This document shows positions 41,548 to 49,887 of a stretch of 64,000 nt of DNA, one piece after another. The translations under genes and the position numbers were made by a program. The stretch's first letter is position 1, and every line of letters begins with the position of its first letter. Source of the stretch: Polynucleobacter sp. UB-Piko-W3 (GTDB taxonomy: Bacteria; Pseudomonadota; Gammaproteobacteria; Burkholderiales; Burkholderiaceae). The notes beneath the pieces were generated by a model that saw only the letters and a program-made list of their open reading frames with translations, did not search any database and had not been told where the DNA came from. Where the stretch lies: the NCBI RefSeq assembly GCF_018881635.1, contig NZ_JACVPY010000002.1, forward strand, positions 1,629,795 through 1,693,794, given 5' to 3'.

Positions 41548-41638
41548 GGGAAAATTCTAAAGATGATGGGAGGGCGATATGGACATCATTGTCCCTTGCA
41601 ACCCCAATGTAAAGAATCAGCGCTTGCTGCCCAAGGCC

Positions 41639-42322
41639 TTATTGCTCACCCTTGTTGCGAGAGGTATCAATTCCTAGGGCTTTGAGCTTGCGATACAAAT
41701 GCGTTCTCTCCAAGCCGGTGTACTCAGAAATCTTTGTCATGCTGCCGCCCATAATTTGCATTTGATGCTCAAAGTAGGCCTTCTCAAAGAGGTCTCTTGC
41801 CTCTCTTAGCGGCAAATCGAAATAAGTTTTTGCAATGCCGCTAATGAACTCGCCTTCCAAGGGTGCTGGGGCTGCTTCATTTATTGCTGGCTTAGGGGTC
41901 GCTGCCTGACTGGTATTGGGCTGAGCGACTCTCTGGGTTTCCGGCTCAACGTATTTTGGAGAGCTCTCTAGCGCTTTGCTAACCGTCTTTAACAGCTTTT
42001 GTAGGGCAATGGGCTTTTCCAGGAAATTCAATGCGCCAATACGGGTAGCCTCAACCGCTGTATCGATAGTAGCGTGACCAGACATCATCACTACGGGCAT
42101 AGTGAGCTGTCCTGTTTTAGACCACTCTTTAAGTAATGTAATGCCGTCGGTATCTGGCATCCAAATATCGAGTAAGACCAGATCGGGGCGCATTTGTTCA
42201 CGAATAGTTCGAGCCTGAATAGCGCTCTCTGCTGCATACACGGTATGGCCTTCATCGGTCAGAATCTCATTGAGAAGCTCACGAATTCCCATCTCGTCAT
42301 CAACAACCAAAATACTAGCCAT
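41639..42322 (-). CDS. NtrX-like response regulator lacking the AAA+ domain
   Basis: 227 residues: a receiver domain (ILVVDDEMGIRELL with the acidic pair; phosphoacceptor Asp in VLLDIWMPDTDG; Lys in LEKPI), a Gln/Thr/Pro linker and a Fis-type HTH (MTKISEYTGLERTHLYRKLKALGI). The sigma-54 AAA+ domain of classical NtrX is missing. It follows the NtrY-like kinase with a two-base gap, forming a two-component pair. Confidence 0.93.
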   Translation of the reverse strand: MASILVVDDEMGIRELLNEILTDEGHTVYAAESAIQARTIREQMRPDLVLLDIWMPDTDGITLLKEWSKTGQLTMPVVMMSGHATIDTAVEATRIGALNFLEKPIALQKLLKTVSKALESSPKYVEPETQRVAQPNTSQAATPKPAINEAAPAPLEGEFISGIAKTYFDLPLREARDLFEKAYFEHQMQIMGGSMTKISEYTGLERTHLYRKLKALGIDTSRNKGEQ

Positions 42323-42324
42323 GT

Positions 42325-44634
42325 TTAGGCTGCCTCTTTTGCTAAATTCATAAACAATATTGATACCTGCGCACCAACTACTTCAGCTCCATGCATACGA
42401 TTTCGTATTTCAATTTTGGCAGAGTGATCATCAATAATTTTTTTAACGACTGCCAAACCCAATCCCGTACCCTTGCTCTTTGTTGTGACATAAGGCTCAA
42501 ATGCTCTTACCAATATCTTAGCTGGAAATCCTACCCCAGAATCGCTTATTGTTAATCGCACTGCCTTTTGCTCTATGCCATTGTGCTCTCCATAGGGAAC
42601 TAGCTCTGTTTTTACTTCGACTGCTTCGCCAGGATGCGGGCCCTCCAGAGTTGCATCTTGAGCGTTTTGCAATAGATTATGTATCACCTGCCTGAGTTGG
42701 GTAGGGTCGCCCATAATGTCTGGGCAATGTGGATCTAGCTGGGTGCGCAATGGACTTCCCTCATACAGACCCAGGATTTCTGAGGTGAGCGTATTGATAG
42801 ACAGGGGTTTAAGCTGTGGCGCAGGTGTTTTAGCAAAATCTCTAAAGTCATTCACCATCTCCTTCATCGCTTGTACCTGACCAATAATGGTTTCGGTGCT
42901 GCGATTGATCATTTCTTCATGCTCGGGAGTCAGTTTGCCAGCAAGCTTGTGCTGCAAACGTTCAGCCGATAACTGAATTGGGGTAAGTGGATTTTTGATT
43001 TCATGGGCTAGGCGCCTTGCAACCTCACTCCAAGCAATGGATCTTTGTGCACTGACTACATCAGTGATGTCATCAAACACCACCATGCGCAAATCTTCAG
43101 TTAACTCTGTACCGCGAACAAATAAAGTAGCGCCTAACTCATTCTCAAATTCATTAGTCGTGTGTAGTTGAATTTGCTTTTGCCAAACGGGAGCAGCCTT
43201 AAGCGTGCCCTGGGAGGTAGGAGCGCCTTCATTGGTAACCGCAAGCCGCATTGTTGCAAAGCCCTCTTTAATGGCGCCCTCAAACTCAGCAAGTGCCGGA
43301 TTACTGCTTAACGGCTTACCATCTAAATGGGTCAGGTCTTGCGCAAAAATACGGTCTGCGCCTGCGTTGCTGGATACCACGTTATAGCGCTTATCAAAAA
43401 TGCAAACGCCTGCAGTGAGGTTGCCTAGAACCTTCTCTAGGAAAGCCTTTGATTCTTGCAGGGAGTTACGTGTATCGGCAAGTTGCCGGGTCATCAGATT
43501 GAACTGACGAGTCAACATTCCCAGCTCATCTCCAGTATCTAACTCGGGCTTTGGAGATAAATCGCCTTGCGCAACGGCCTGGGTTCCTTTGAGCAACATT
43601 AATAGTGGGCGAGCCAATTGGCGGCCCAACAATAAGGCCAGGGTGACAGCAACAAATAAGGCAAAAAATAAGGTGAGCGTTAACGTACCAACGAACATTT
43701 TTCGCAAACCAGTACGCCCTAAAGATTTCTCTTGATATTCAGTGTAGGCAGACTCAACTGCAAAAATATTTTTAGCCAATGGAGTCGGGATAGTGCGCAC
43801 TAATTGTAAGAAATATCGATCCTCTGCATCTTTGTTGCCGTCTTGTTTACTAAGGCCGCTCTTCTTGCGCACAATCGGTACGACAGCCCTTACTTGATAG
43901 CCCTGCTGTCCACCTTCTATTTCGACTTGATCTAAAAAGGCAATGCCTTTCTTTTTAAAAGCTTCAGCCACTATTTCAGCGTTGGGTGCAGGTAAATATT
44001 TTTTGGGCCTTAGCTCGCTAGTCAAAATCAAATTGCGCTGTACATTAAACAGGGTAACCTCTTGAATGCCAAATTGATTACGAATCTTCATAATCATCAC
44101 GCCAACCTGGTCAGAGCTCGCGCCCGGGGGAACCTGAACAACCTGTTCCGCAATAAATTTTCCCTCAGCTAAAATCTCTTCTTGGGCAATTTGCAAGGTC
44201 ACACGCCCCAACTCTAGACCAGAGTTCAGCGCTGATTCAACCTTCACATCAAACCAAGTTTCAATGCTGCGTGACACGAACTGCAGTGAGACGCCGTACA
44301 AAATCAAGCCCGGGACAACGCCAACCAAAGCAAAAATCATTGCAAGCTTGGCAATCAAGCGAGTACCAAAATGTCCTCTGTACCAACGAATACCAATCAC
44401 TGTTACCAAAATCAAAATCACTAGAGTTAAGCAAGCTCCAATAACGACATTGGCTGCATAAAGCCAAATAAAATATTTATCAAAAAAATCTGTATTGGAT
44501 GATGCGATCGATAGTAAAACCAGAAGAAACAAAGCAAATACGCCAATAACACCTATAGAAATGGGAATCGCCTTCTTTCTCCAGACTTTGGATGTAAAAA
44601 AAGTGCTCTGAAACAGTGTTGAAAATACTTTCAT
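42325..44634 (-). CDS. NtrY-like sensor histidine kinase
   Basis: 769 residues from the ATG at 44634 (four-base ATGA overlap with the previous gene). Several N-terminal membrane helices, a large periplasmic region, HAMP (RQLARPLLMLLKGTQAVAQGDLSP), PAS (FLEKVLGNLTAGVCIFDKRYNVVSSN), the HisKA histidine in EVARRLAHEIKNPLTPIQLSAERLQ and HATPase GTGLGLAVVKKII. NtrY kinases sense redox or nitrogen status in relatives; the signal here is unknown. Confidence 0.93.
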   Translation of the reverse strand: MKVFSTLFQSTFFTSKVWRKKAIPISIGVIGVFALFLLVLLSIASSNTDFFDKYFIWLYAANVVIGACLTLVILILVTVIGIRWYRGHFGTRLIAKLAMIFALVGVVPGLILYGVSLQFVSRSIETWFDVKVESALNSGLELGRVTLQIAQEEILAEGKFIAEQVVQVPPGASSDQVGVMIMKIRNQFGIQEVTLFNVQRNLILTSELRPKKYLPAPNAEIVAEAFKKKGIAFLDQVEIEGGQQGYQVRAVVPIVRKKSGLSKQDGNKDAEDRYFLQLVRTIPTPLAKNIFAVESAYTEYQEKSLGRTGLRKMFVGTLTLTLFFALFVAVTLALLLGRQLARPLLMLLKGTQAVAQGDLSPKPELDTGDELGMLTRQFNLMTRQLADTRNSLQESKAFLEKVLGNLTAGVCIFDKRYNVVSSNAGADRIFAQDLTHLDGKPLSSNPALAEFEGAIKEGFATMRLAVTNEGAPTSQGTLKAAPVWQKQIQLHTTNEFENELGATLFVRGTELTEDLRMVVFDDITDVVSAQRSIAWSEVARRLAHEIKNPLTPIQLSAERLQHKLAGKLTPEHEEMINRSTETIIGQVQAMKEMVNDFRDFAKTPAPQLKPLSINTLTSEILGLYEGSPLRTQLDPHCPDIMGDPTQLRQVIHNLLQNAQDATLEGPHPGEAVEVKTELVPYGEHNGIEQKAVRLTISDSGVGFPAKILVRAFEPYVTTKSKGTGLGLAVVKKIIDDHSAKIEIRNRMHGAEVVGAQVSILFMNLAKEAA

Positions 44635-45212
44635 CGCTTGATGAGATTCGGGCCAGATGGTGAAAAGGGAATGCGCAGCCAATCGCTAGAAACATTCCAC
44701 TGACGGTTATTTAAGGCATTCACTTGGAAGGGCTTGGGTAGCTTGGTCAAATCTAAAGCCATCCGCAGAGACGCTATATATGACTTGCCTACATCTAACT
44801 GACTATTATCAATTACGCGCCAACCACCAACACCACCAACTACTTGCAAGGCCTCTGAAATTGTCTGTGCGGAAAATGTAAATCCCTCTGAAGCAATTCG
44901 ATATTGTTGAGTTAGGGGCTGGTAAGACAGTCGGGTTTGTCTCTGAATAATCACAGGTTTTTCATCAAACCAATACCAACGCGAGCGCGTTAAATCAAAC
45001 TCTGTTTGAAAGTAAAGCACTACACCTTTTTGAACCGCATCCTCAAGATCGGGAGAAAGTTCAATCTGAAAAGTGGCATTCATAAGCCAATCAGTATCTA
45101 CCCTCTCTAACTCAAAGGATTTGATTTTGATTCCTTCTGCGCTTGCATTTATTGAAAATACAGTCAGCGCCATCAAGCATAAAAAGAGGTATTGTTTAAT
45201 TCTTTGGCTCAT
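44631..45212 (-). CDS. DUF4390 protein
   Basis: 193 residues with a signal peptide (YLFLCLMALTVFSINASA) and the family sequence FELERVDTDWLMNATFQIELSPDLEDAVQKGVVLYFQTEF. Function unknown; in betaproteobacteria it is typically found between rsmB and ntrY, as here, with ATGA overlaps at both ends. Confidence 0.88.
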   Translation of the reverse strand: MSQRIKQYLFLCLMALTVFSINASAEGIKIKSFELERVDTDWLMNATFQIELSPDLEDAVQKGVVLYFQTEFDLTRSRWYWFDEKPVIIQRQTRLSYQPLTQQYRIASEGFTFSAQTISEALQVVGGVGGWRVIDNSQLDVGKSYIASLRMALDLTKLPKPFQVNALNNRQWNVSSDWLRIPFSPSGPNLIKR

Positions 45213-46525
45213 TGCCCATTCTTCTTAAACAAAGCATAGTAAAAACCGTCGCTTACGTCAGTCGGCAGAATCTGTCCTGGAGCGCCTAATCGTAACGCAT
45301 TGCCATGCTGGGCAGCAAACCAAATGGCCTGCTCCTCTCCCTCCTCGGGAAATACCGAGCAAGTAACGTAGAGCATGAGACCTTCCGGCTTCAACATTTT
45401 CCAGGCCTGCTCCAAGATTCCGCGCTGCTTTTGCTGCAAGGACTTGATATCAGCCTCGCGTCTTAGAAAGGGTATATCTGGGTGTCTAGCCACAATGCCT
45501 GAGGCGGAACATGGCGCATCGAGCAAGATTTTGTCAAAAGGGCGGCCGTCCCACCAAGTTGCTTTTGAAGCGTCGCCCCGCAGCACCTGTACTTTGTCAG
45601 AATGCAAACGCAAGCGATCTAAATTACCGCTGACTTTACTAAGGCGCTCGCCGTCAAGCTCCAAAGCCACCATCTCACAATTAGCCAACTCGAGTAAATG
45701 CGCAGTCTTGCCGCCAGGCGCCGCACAAGCATCCAAAACTCGCTCACCTGACTGAGGACTTAAGAGGGCTGCTGCCAACTGTGCTCCAGCATCTTGAACC
45801 GAGACTGCGCCAGCATAAAAACCTGGTAGATCTGAAACCGGGACCGGGCTAGACAATACCAAAGCTGCAGCCAGCTTTACCCCAGCAACTTCCTCGACTG
45901 GAGCGGATGTAATTCCACTCTCGCTTAACAAGGCTTGATATTGATCTCGTGAATATTGTTTTTGATTGACACGCAAAATTAATGGCGCCCGCTTTGCTTG
46001 TGCAAACAGAATCGATTGCCATGTCTTTGAGTAATGCCGCTTTAGATTAGCGCGCCACCAAGGCGGAACAAACATTGGAATAGGGTCTGGCGCAAAACGG
46101 GTTTCGCCATCTGCTGGCTGAACGACAAGGCTTACCTTGCGAAGTACCGCGTTCACCAAGCCTTTGGCATACATGGTCTTATCGTAATTGTCACAGGCAC
46201 TGACAGCTTGATCAACAATAGTGTGAGCTGCATAGCCCTTGCCGTCTGCGTTTTCATTTAAGAACAGCGCAATAGCAACGCTCAACAAATGATCTACCTC
46301 TGGAGGGGGGTTCTTTGGGATAAATTGTTTGATGAGCTCATGCGATCGCACCCATTTACGCAAAGCGTCAAAGCTTAAGCTTTGCACAATAGGGCGCTCA
46401 TGGGGCTCTAATTCATCCAAAACCTCCGTTAGCGACCTCCCACTCATTACCTCACCGACAGCCTGAGCAGCAATAGTGATTGCCTCAGAAAGTGGAAGAC
46501 TAAGCGACGTTTTTTTATCAGTCAA
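45209..46525 (-). CDS. rsmB: 16S rRNA (cytosine-967-C5) methyltransferase
   Basis: 438 residues: NusB-like N-terminal domain ([30 protein letters not shown]) and an SAM domain with [45 protein letters not shown] and the catalytic Cys in [15 protein letters not shown]. It methylates C967 of 16S rRNA. The start overlaps htpX's stop by eight bases. Confidence 0.95.
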   Translation of the reverse strand: MTDKKTSLSLPLSEAITIAAQAVGEVMSGRSLTEVLDELEPHERPIVQSLSFDALRKWVRSHELIKQFIPKNPPPEVDHLLSVAIALFLNENADGKGYAAHTIVDQAVSACDNYDKTMYAKGLVNAVLRKVSLVVQPADGETRFAPDPIPMFVPPWWRANLKRHYSKTWQSILFAQAKRAPLILRVNQKQYSRDQYQALLSESGITSAPVEEVAGVKLAAALVLSSPVPVSDLPGFYAGAVSVQDAGAQLAAALLSPQSGERVLDACAAPGGKTAHLLELANCEMVALELDGERLSKVSGNLDRLRLHSDKVQVLRGDASKATWWDGRPFDKILLDAPCSASGIVARHPDIPFLRREADIKSLQQKQRGILEQAWKMLKPEGLMLYVTCSVFPEEGEEQAIWFAAQHGNALRLGAPGQILPTDVSDGFYYALFKKNGQ

Positions 46526-47393
46526 CTGAATTTGCTCTGGGGTATGACCCGGTTTTTGCCATAGCCATCAGGCGCCCTACCCGCTCCTCAGTAGGTGGAT
46601 GGGTTGAAAATAATTGCGCAAGGCCGCCAGCGCTTAAGGGATTTAGGATCATCATTTGCGCCGTTTCTGGGTGCTGCTCTACTGCTCTAAATGGCATGCC
46701 TTGTGCATAGTTATGTATTTTCTCTAGCGCATGGGCCAAAGCCTCGGGATCGGCGCTAATCTCTGCTCCGCCACGATCTGCCTCATATTCTCTTGCTCGC
46801 GAAATACTCATTTGAATCAAACTTGCGGCAATCGGCGCCAAGATAGCAACCAATAAACTGGCGATCGGATTGTGGGGTCTACCTTCGGAGTCACGCCCAC
46901 CAAAAAACATTGCAAAGTTAGCAAGGGCTGAAATTGCGCCTGCCATCGTTGCCGCAACGGTTGAAATCAAAATGTCGCGGTGCTGCACATGCGCTAGCTC
47001 GTGAGCCATCACACCACGCAACTCGCGATTAGACAAAATCTTAAGAATGCCCGTGGTAGCTGCTACTGAAGCGTTCTCAGGGTTTCGTCCTGTTGCAAAG
47101 GCGTTAGGCGCGTCTTCATCAATTAAAAAAACTTTGGGCATTGGTAAACCAGCTCTATCTGCAAGCTCTTTTACCAATGCATAAAACTGGGGCGCAGACC
47201 GCTCATCAACTTGCTGAGCATTTGTCATCTTCAACACCATGGTGTCGGAAAACCAGTAGCTAAAAAAGTTCATGCCAACTGCGAGCAACAAAGCCATCAA
47301 CATTCCTTGCTCGCCACCTAACATGCCGCCAACCACAATAAACAATGCAGTAATTGCTGCCATCAAAATAGCAGTTTTTGCGAAATTAAACAT
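46518..47393 (-). CDS. htpX: Membrane metalloprotease HtpX
   Basis: 291 residues: two N-terminal helices, zinc motif [12 protein letters not shown] with the third ligand Glu in [13 protein letters not shown], and further membrane segments. It degrades misfolded membrane proteins together with FtsH. It sits three bases from fmt and overlaps rsmB, in a single operon. Confidence 0.96.
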   Translation of the reverse strand: MFNFAKTAILMAAITALFIVVGGMLGGEQGMLMALLLAVGMNFFSYWFSDTMVLKMTNAQQVDERSAPQFYALVKELADRAGLPMPKVFLIDEDAPNAFATGRNPENASVAATTGILKILSNRELRGVMAHELAHVQHRDILISTVAATMAGAISALANFAMFFGGRDSEGRPHNPIASLLVAILAPIAASLIQMSISRAREYEADRGGAEISADPEALAHALEKIHNYAQGMPFRAVEQHPETAQMMILNPLSAGGLAQLFSTHPPTEERVGRLMAMAKTGSYPRANSVD

Positions 47394-47395
47394 TC

Positions 47396-48394
47396 CTACT
47401 CCTTTTTATGAAAGCGCAATACTTGTTCACGGAAAGTAAACACCTGCAAGCAAATACTGGCAGGCATCTTCTTGCCACCCGGCTTTTGCATTTCTAAAAT
47501 TTCTATCGCTCCCTGCCCGCACTGAATATAGGCGCCGTTTTCACTAAGGCCTAATAGTTCGCCGGGATGTCCAGTTGCGCTAACAGCGCCCGCTTTTGGA
47601 ATACGAGAGTTCCAAAATTTGATCTCGAGCTCTTGGGCATTACTAGTGGCGCCAGGAAAAGGGTTAAAGGCCCGAATCCGTCGATCAATTTCTTGGGCAC
47701 TCAAGTTCCAGTCAATTTCTGCTTCGCTCTTTAATATTTTTTCTGCATAAGTTACGCCGTTTGTTGCTTGCGGGGTGCGCACTAAAGCTTTGCCTACTTG
47801 CAAACAATTTAGCGTTTCCACAATTGATTGGGCGCCTAATTCTGCCAATCGATGATGCAGGCTACTGCTGGTTTCTTCAGGCGCAATATCAAGCTCACTA
47901 ACAAGGACCGTATCGCCCGTATCAAGACCGACATCCATTTGCATAATACAAATGCCCGTTTTTGTGTCGCCCGACTCAATCGCTCGCTGTATCGGAGCAG
48001 CGCCACGCCAACGCGGCAATAAGGATGCGTGAATATTAAAACTGCCGCTTCTTCCGGGCTGCTGCGAAATATCTAAAACATCTTGTGGCAGGATAAGCCC
48101 ATAAGCAACTACCACCATGGCATCAAAATCGATTTCGGATAATTGCCGATATGCTTCTAGAGCCTGAGCTTGTTTTTCGGGATCGGCGCTATTGCGCTTA
48201 AGGGTCTCCGGCTGAAGTAGGGGAATATTTTTTTCTAATGCAAACTCTTTTACTGGGCTTGCTTGTAAGTGCATGCCCCTTCCTGCACGGCGATCGGGCT
48301 GGGTCAGCGCAAGAACAATTTCATAGCCTGCATCATCAATTGCGCGCATTGCGCACGCCGCAAACTCAGGGGTTCCAGCAAATACAATTTTCAT
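47396..48394 (-). CDS. fmt: Methionyl-tRNA formyltransferase
   Basis: 332 residues. [19 protein letters not shown], the formyl-THF site [21 protein letters not shown] and [11 protein letters not shown] are diagnostic; a C-terminal OB-like tRNA-binding domain follows. It formylates initiator Met-tRNA, acting before def, which lies nine bases upstream on the same strand. Confidence 0.97.
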   Translation of the reverse strand: MKIVFAGTPEFAACAMRAIDDAGYEIVLALTQPDRRAGRGMHLQASPVKEFALEKNIPLLQPETLKRNSADPEKQAQALEAYRQLSEIDFDAMVVVAYGLILPQDVLDISQQPGRSGSFNIHASLLPRWRGAAPIQRAIESGDTKTGICIMQMDVGLDTGDTVLVSELDIAPEETSSSLHHRLAELGAQSIVETLNCLQVGKALVRTPQATNGVTYAEKILKSEAEIDWNLSAQEIDRRIRAFNPFPGATSNAQELEIKFWNSRIPKAGAVSATGHPGELLGLSENGAYIQCGQGAIEILEMQKPGGKKMPASICLQVFTFREQVLRFHKKE

Positions 48395-48403
48395 CGGCAG
48401 CGC

Positions 48404-48919
48404 CTAGCGCTCACCCGCAAACTCTTTGGCGCGCTTTTTTAGTTTTTGAGAAATACGAGTTCGCTTGAGTATCGACAAATACGCAACAAATACCTTACCC
48501 TGTAAATGGTCAAGCTCATGTTGTAAACAGACCGCCAATAAACCATCTGCATCAAGCTCGAACTCTTTTCCATCAATATCTAAGGCCTTCACTCGAACTT
48601 GTGATGGCCTTTCAACTTCATCATAAAAATCGGGAACCGAAAGACAGCCTTCGCGCCAGGATTTTTTTTCAGGGCTTGACCAAATAATTTCTGGATTAAT
48701 AAAAACCTTCAAATCATTTTGGTCTTCTGATATGTCGATAACGACAATGCGCTCGTGAATATCAACCTGGGTTGCAGCTAGGCCAACCCCTGGGGCCTCA
48801 TACATTGTGTCGGCCATATCAGCAACGATTTTTTTTATGCGCGCATCCACTTGCGCTACCGGTTTAGCAACCTGATTTAAGCGCGGGTCTGGGTAACAAA
48901 GGACGTTTAACAAAGCCAT
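48404..48919 (-). CDS. def: Peptide deformylase
   Basis: 171 residues with the three motifs: [26 protein letters not shown] with the metal-binding Cys, and [14 protein letters not shown] with the HExxH (HELDH). It removes N-formyl groups from nascent proteins. Leads the def-fmt-htpX-rsmB-DUF4390-ntrY-ntrX run. Confidence 0.97.
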   Translation of the reverse strand: MALLNVLCYPDPRLNQVAKPVAQVDARIKKIVADMADTMYEAPGVGLAATQVDIHERIVVIDISEDQNDLKVFINPEIIWSSPEKKSWREGCLSVPDFYDEVERPSQVRVKALDIDGKEFELDADGLLAVCLQHELDHLQGKVFVAYLSILKRTRISQKLKKRAKEFAGER

Positions 48920-48990
48920 CTAGGAATTATCTAACAGAGCAATCAGTCTGTCCTGATTGCGGTAATTCCCCTGAAGATCAAAATCTTTTT

Positions 48991-49665
48991 ATGCATCCAT
49001 TTCCAAAACCAAACCAAATCTCTTGTATTGCTAGGGGCGATGAAAAATACCCGCCCCGTCTTAATGATTTGTATGATCCGCCTGAGCGTCTATATATAGA
49101 CGGGGATCTTGGCTTACTCAAAACCCCCATGATTGCCATTGTGGGCTCTCGCAAGGCTAGCACTGAGGGCCTTAAAAACGCCGCCGCTTTTGCCAAGGAG
49201 CTCTCGCAAGCAGGCTTGCTGATTGTCTCAGGGCTTGCAAGGGGCATTGATGGGGCTGCCCATCAAGCAACCCTTGGGCTCGGCACCAAGCACCTCACCA
49301 TGGCAGTGTGTGGGACCGGCCTGGACGTGATTTACCCCAAAGAACATCTTGATTTAGCCAGAAACATCAGAAATCAAGGACTTTTAGTCTCTGAGCTGCC
49401 CTTGGGCGCCCCGCCCAAATCATGTCATTTCCCTAGGCGCAACCGGATTATTGCAGCGCTATCAATTGGCGTCGTTGTGATTGAAGCAGCCGAAAAATCG
49501 GGCTCCCTCATCACAGCAAGGCTTGCATCAGAGCTGGGAAGAGAGGTTTTTGCTGTGCCAGGGTCGATTCGTCACCCCCTTTCTAGCGGCTGCCACCTTC
49601 TCATTCAGCAAGGCGCAAAACTGGTGCGTAACCCCAAAGAAGTGCTAGAAGAGTTGGTTTTTTGA
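48991..49665 (+). CDS. dprA: DprA core protein, short form
   Basis: 224 residues covering only the Rossmann core: AIVGSRKASTEGLKNAAAFAKEL, LIVSGLARGIDGAAHQATL, AVCGTGLDVIYPKEH, and FPRRNRIIAALSIGVVVIEAAEKSGSLITARLASELGREVFAVPGSI. The usual N-terminal helical domain and C-terminal winged helix (together about 140 residues) are absent, and no frameshifted pieces of them are visible around it. DprA loads RecA on incoming single strands in transformation. The frame is open upstream but without a start codon. Confidence 0.9.
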   Translation: MHPFPKPNQISCIARGDEKYPPRLNDLYDPPERLYIDGDLGLLKTPMIAIVGSRKASTEGLKNAAAFAKELSQAGLLIVSGLARGIDGAAHQATLGLGTKHLTMAVCGTGLDVIYPKEHLDLARNIRNQGLLVSELPLGAPPKSCHFPRRNRIIAALSIGVVVIEAAEKSGSLITARLASELGREVFAVPGSIRHPLSSGCHLLIQQGAKLVRNPKEVLEELVF

Positions 49666-49887
49666 GAAAACCCCTATTTAAAAGGGTTTAAATGCGGTTT
49701 TTTCCCCATAAACGGCCTTAAGGGGGGGTCTCTGTATAGTCGAAAAGTTGACCTTTTTGGACTTTTCCCAATTTATCGGTTAATAATAAAAAAGGGGGTA
49801 AGCAATTGACCAAACCCTGATTTGGTTTAAATTGTTCATCTTTTTTCTATTAGAAACATCATTTCAGGCTCAAATTTAGGCAAACGC

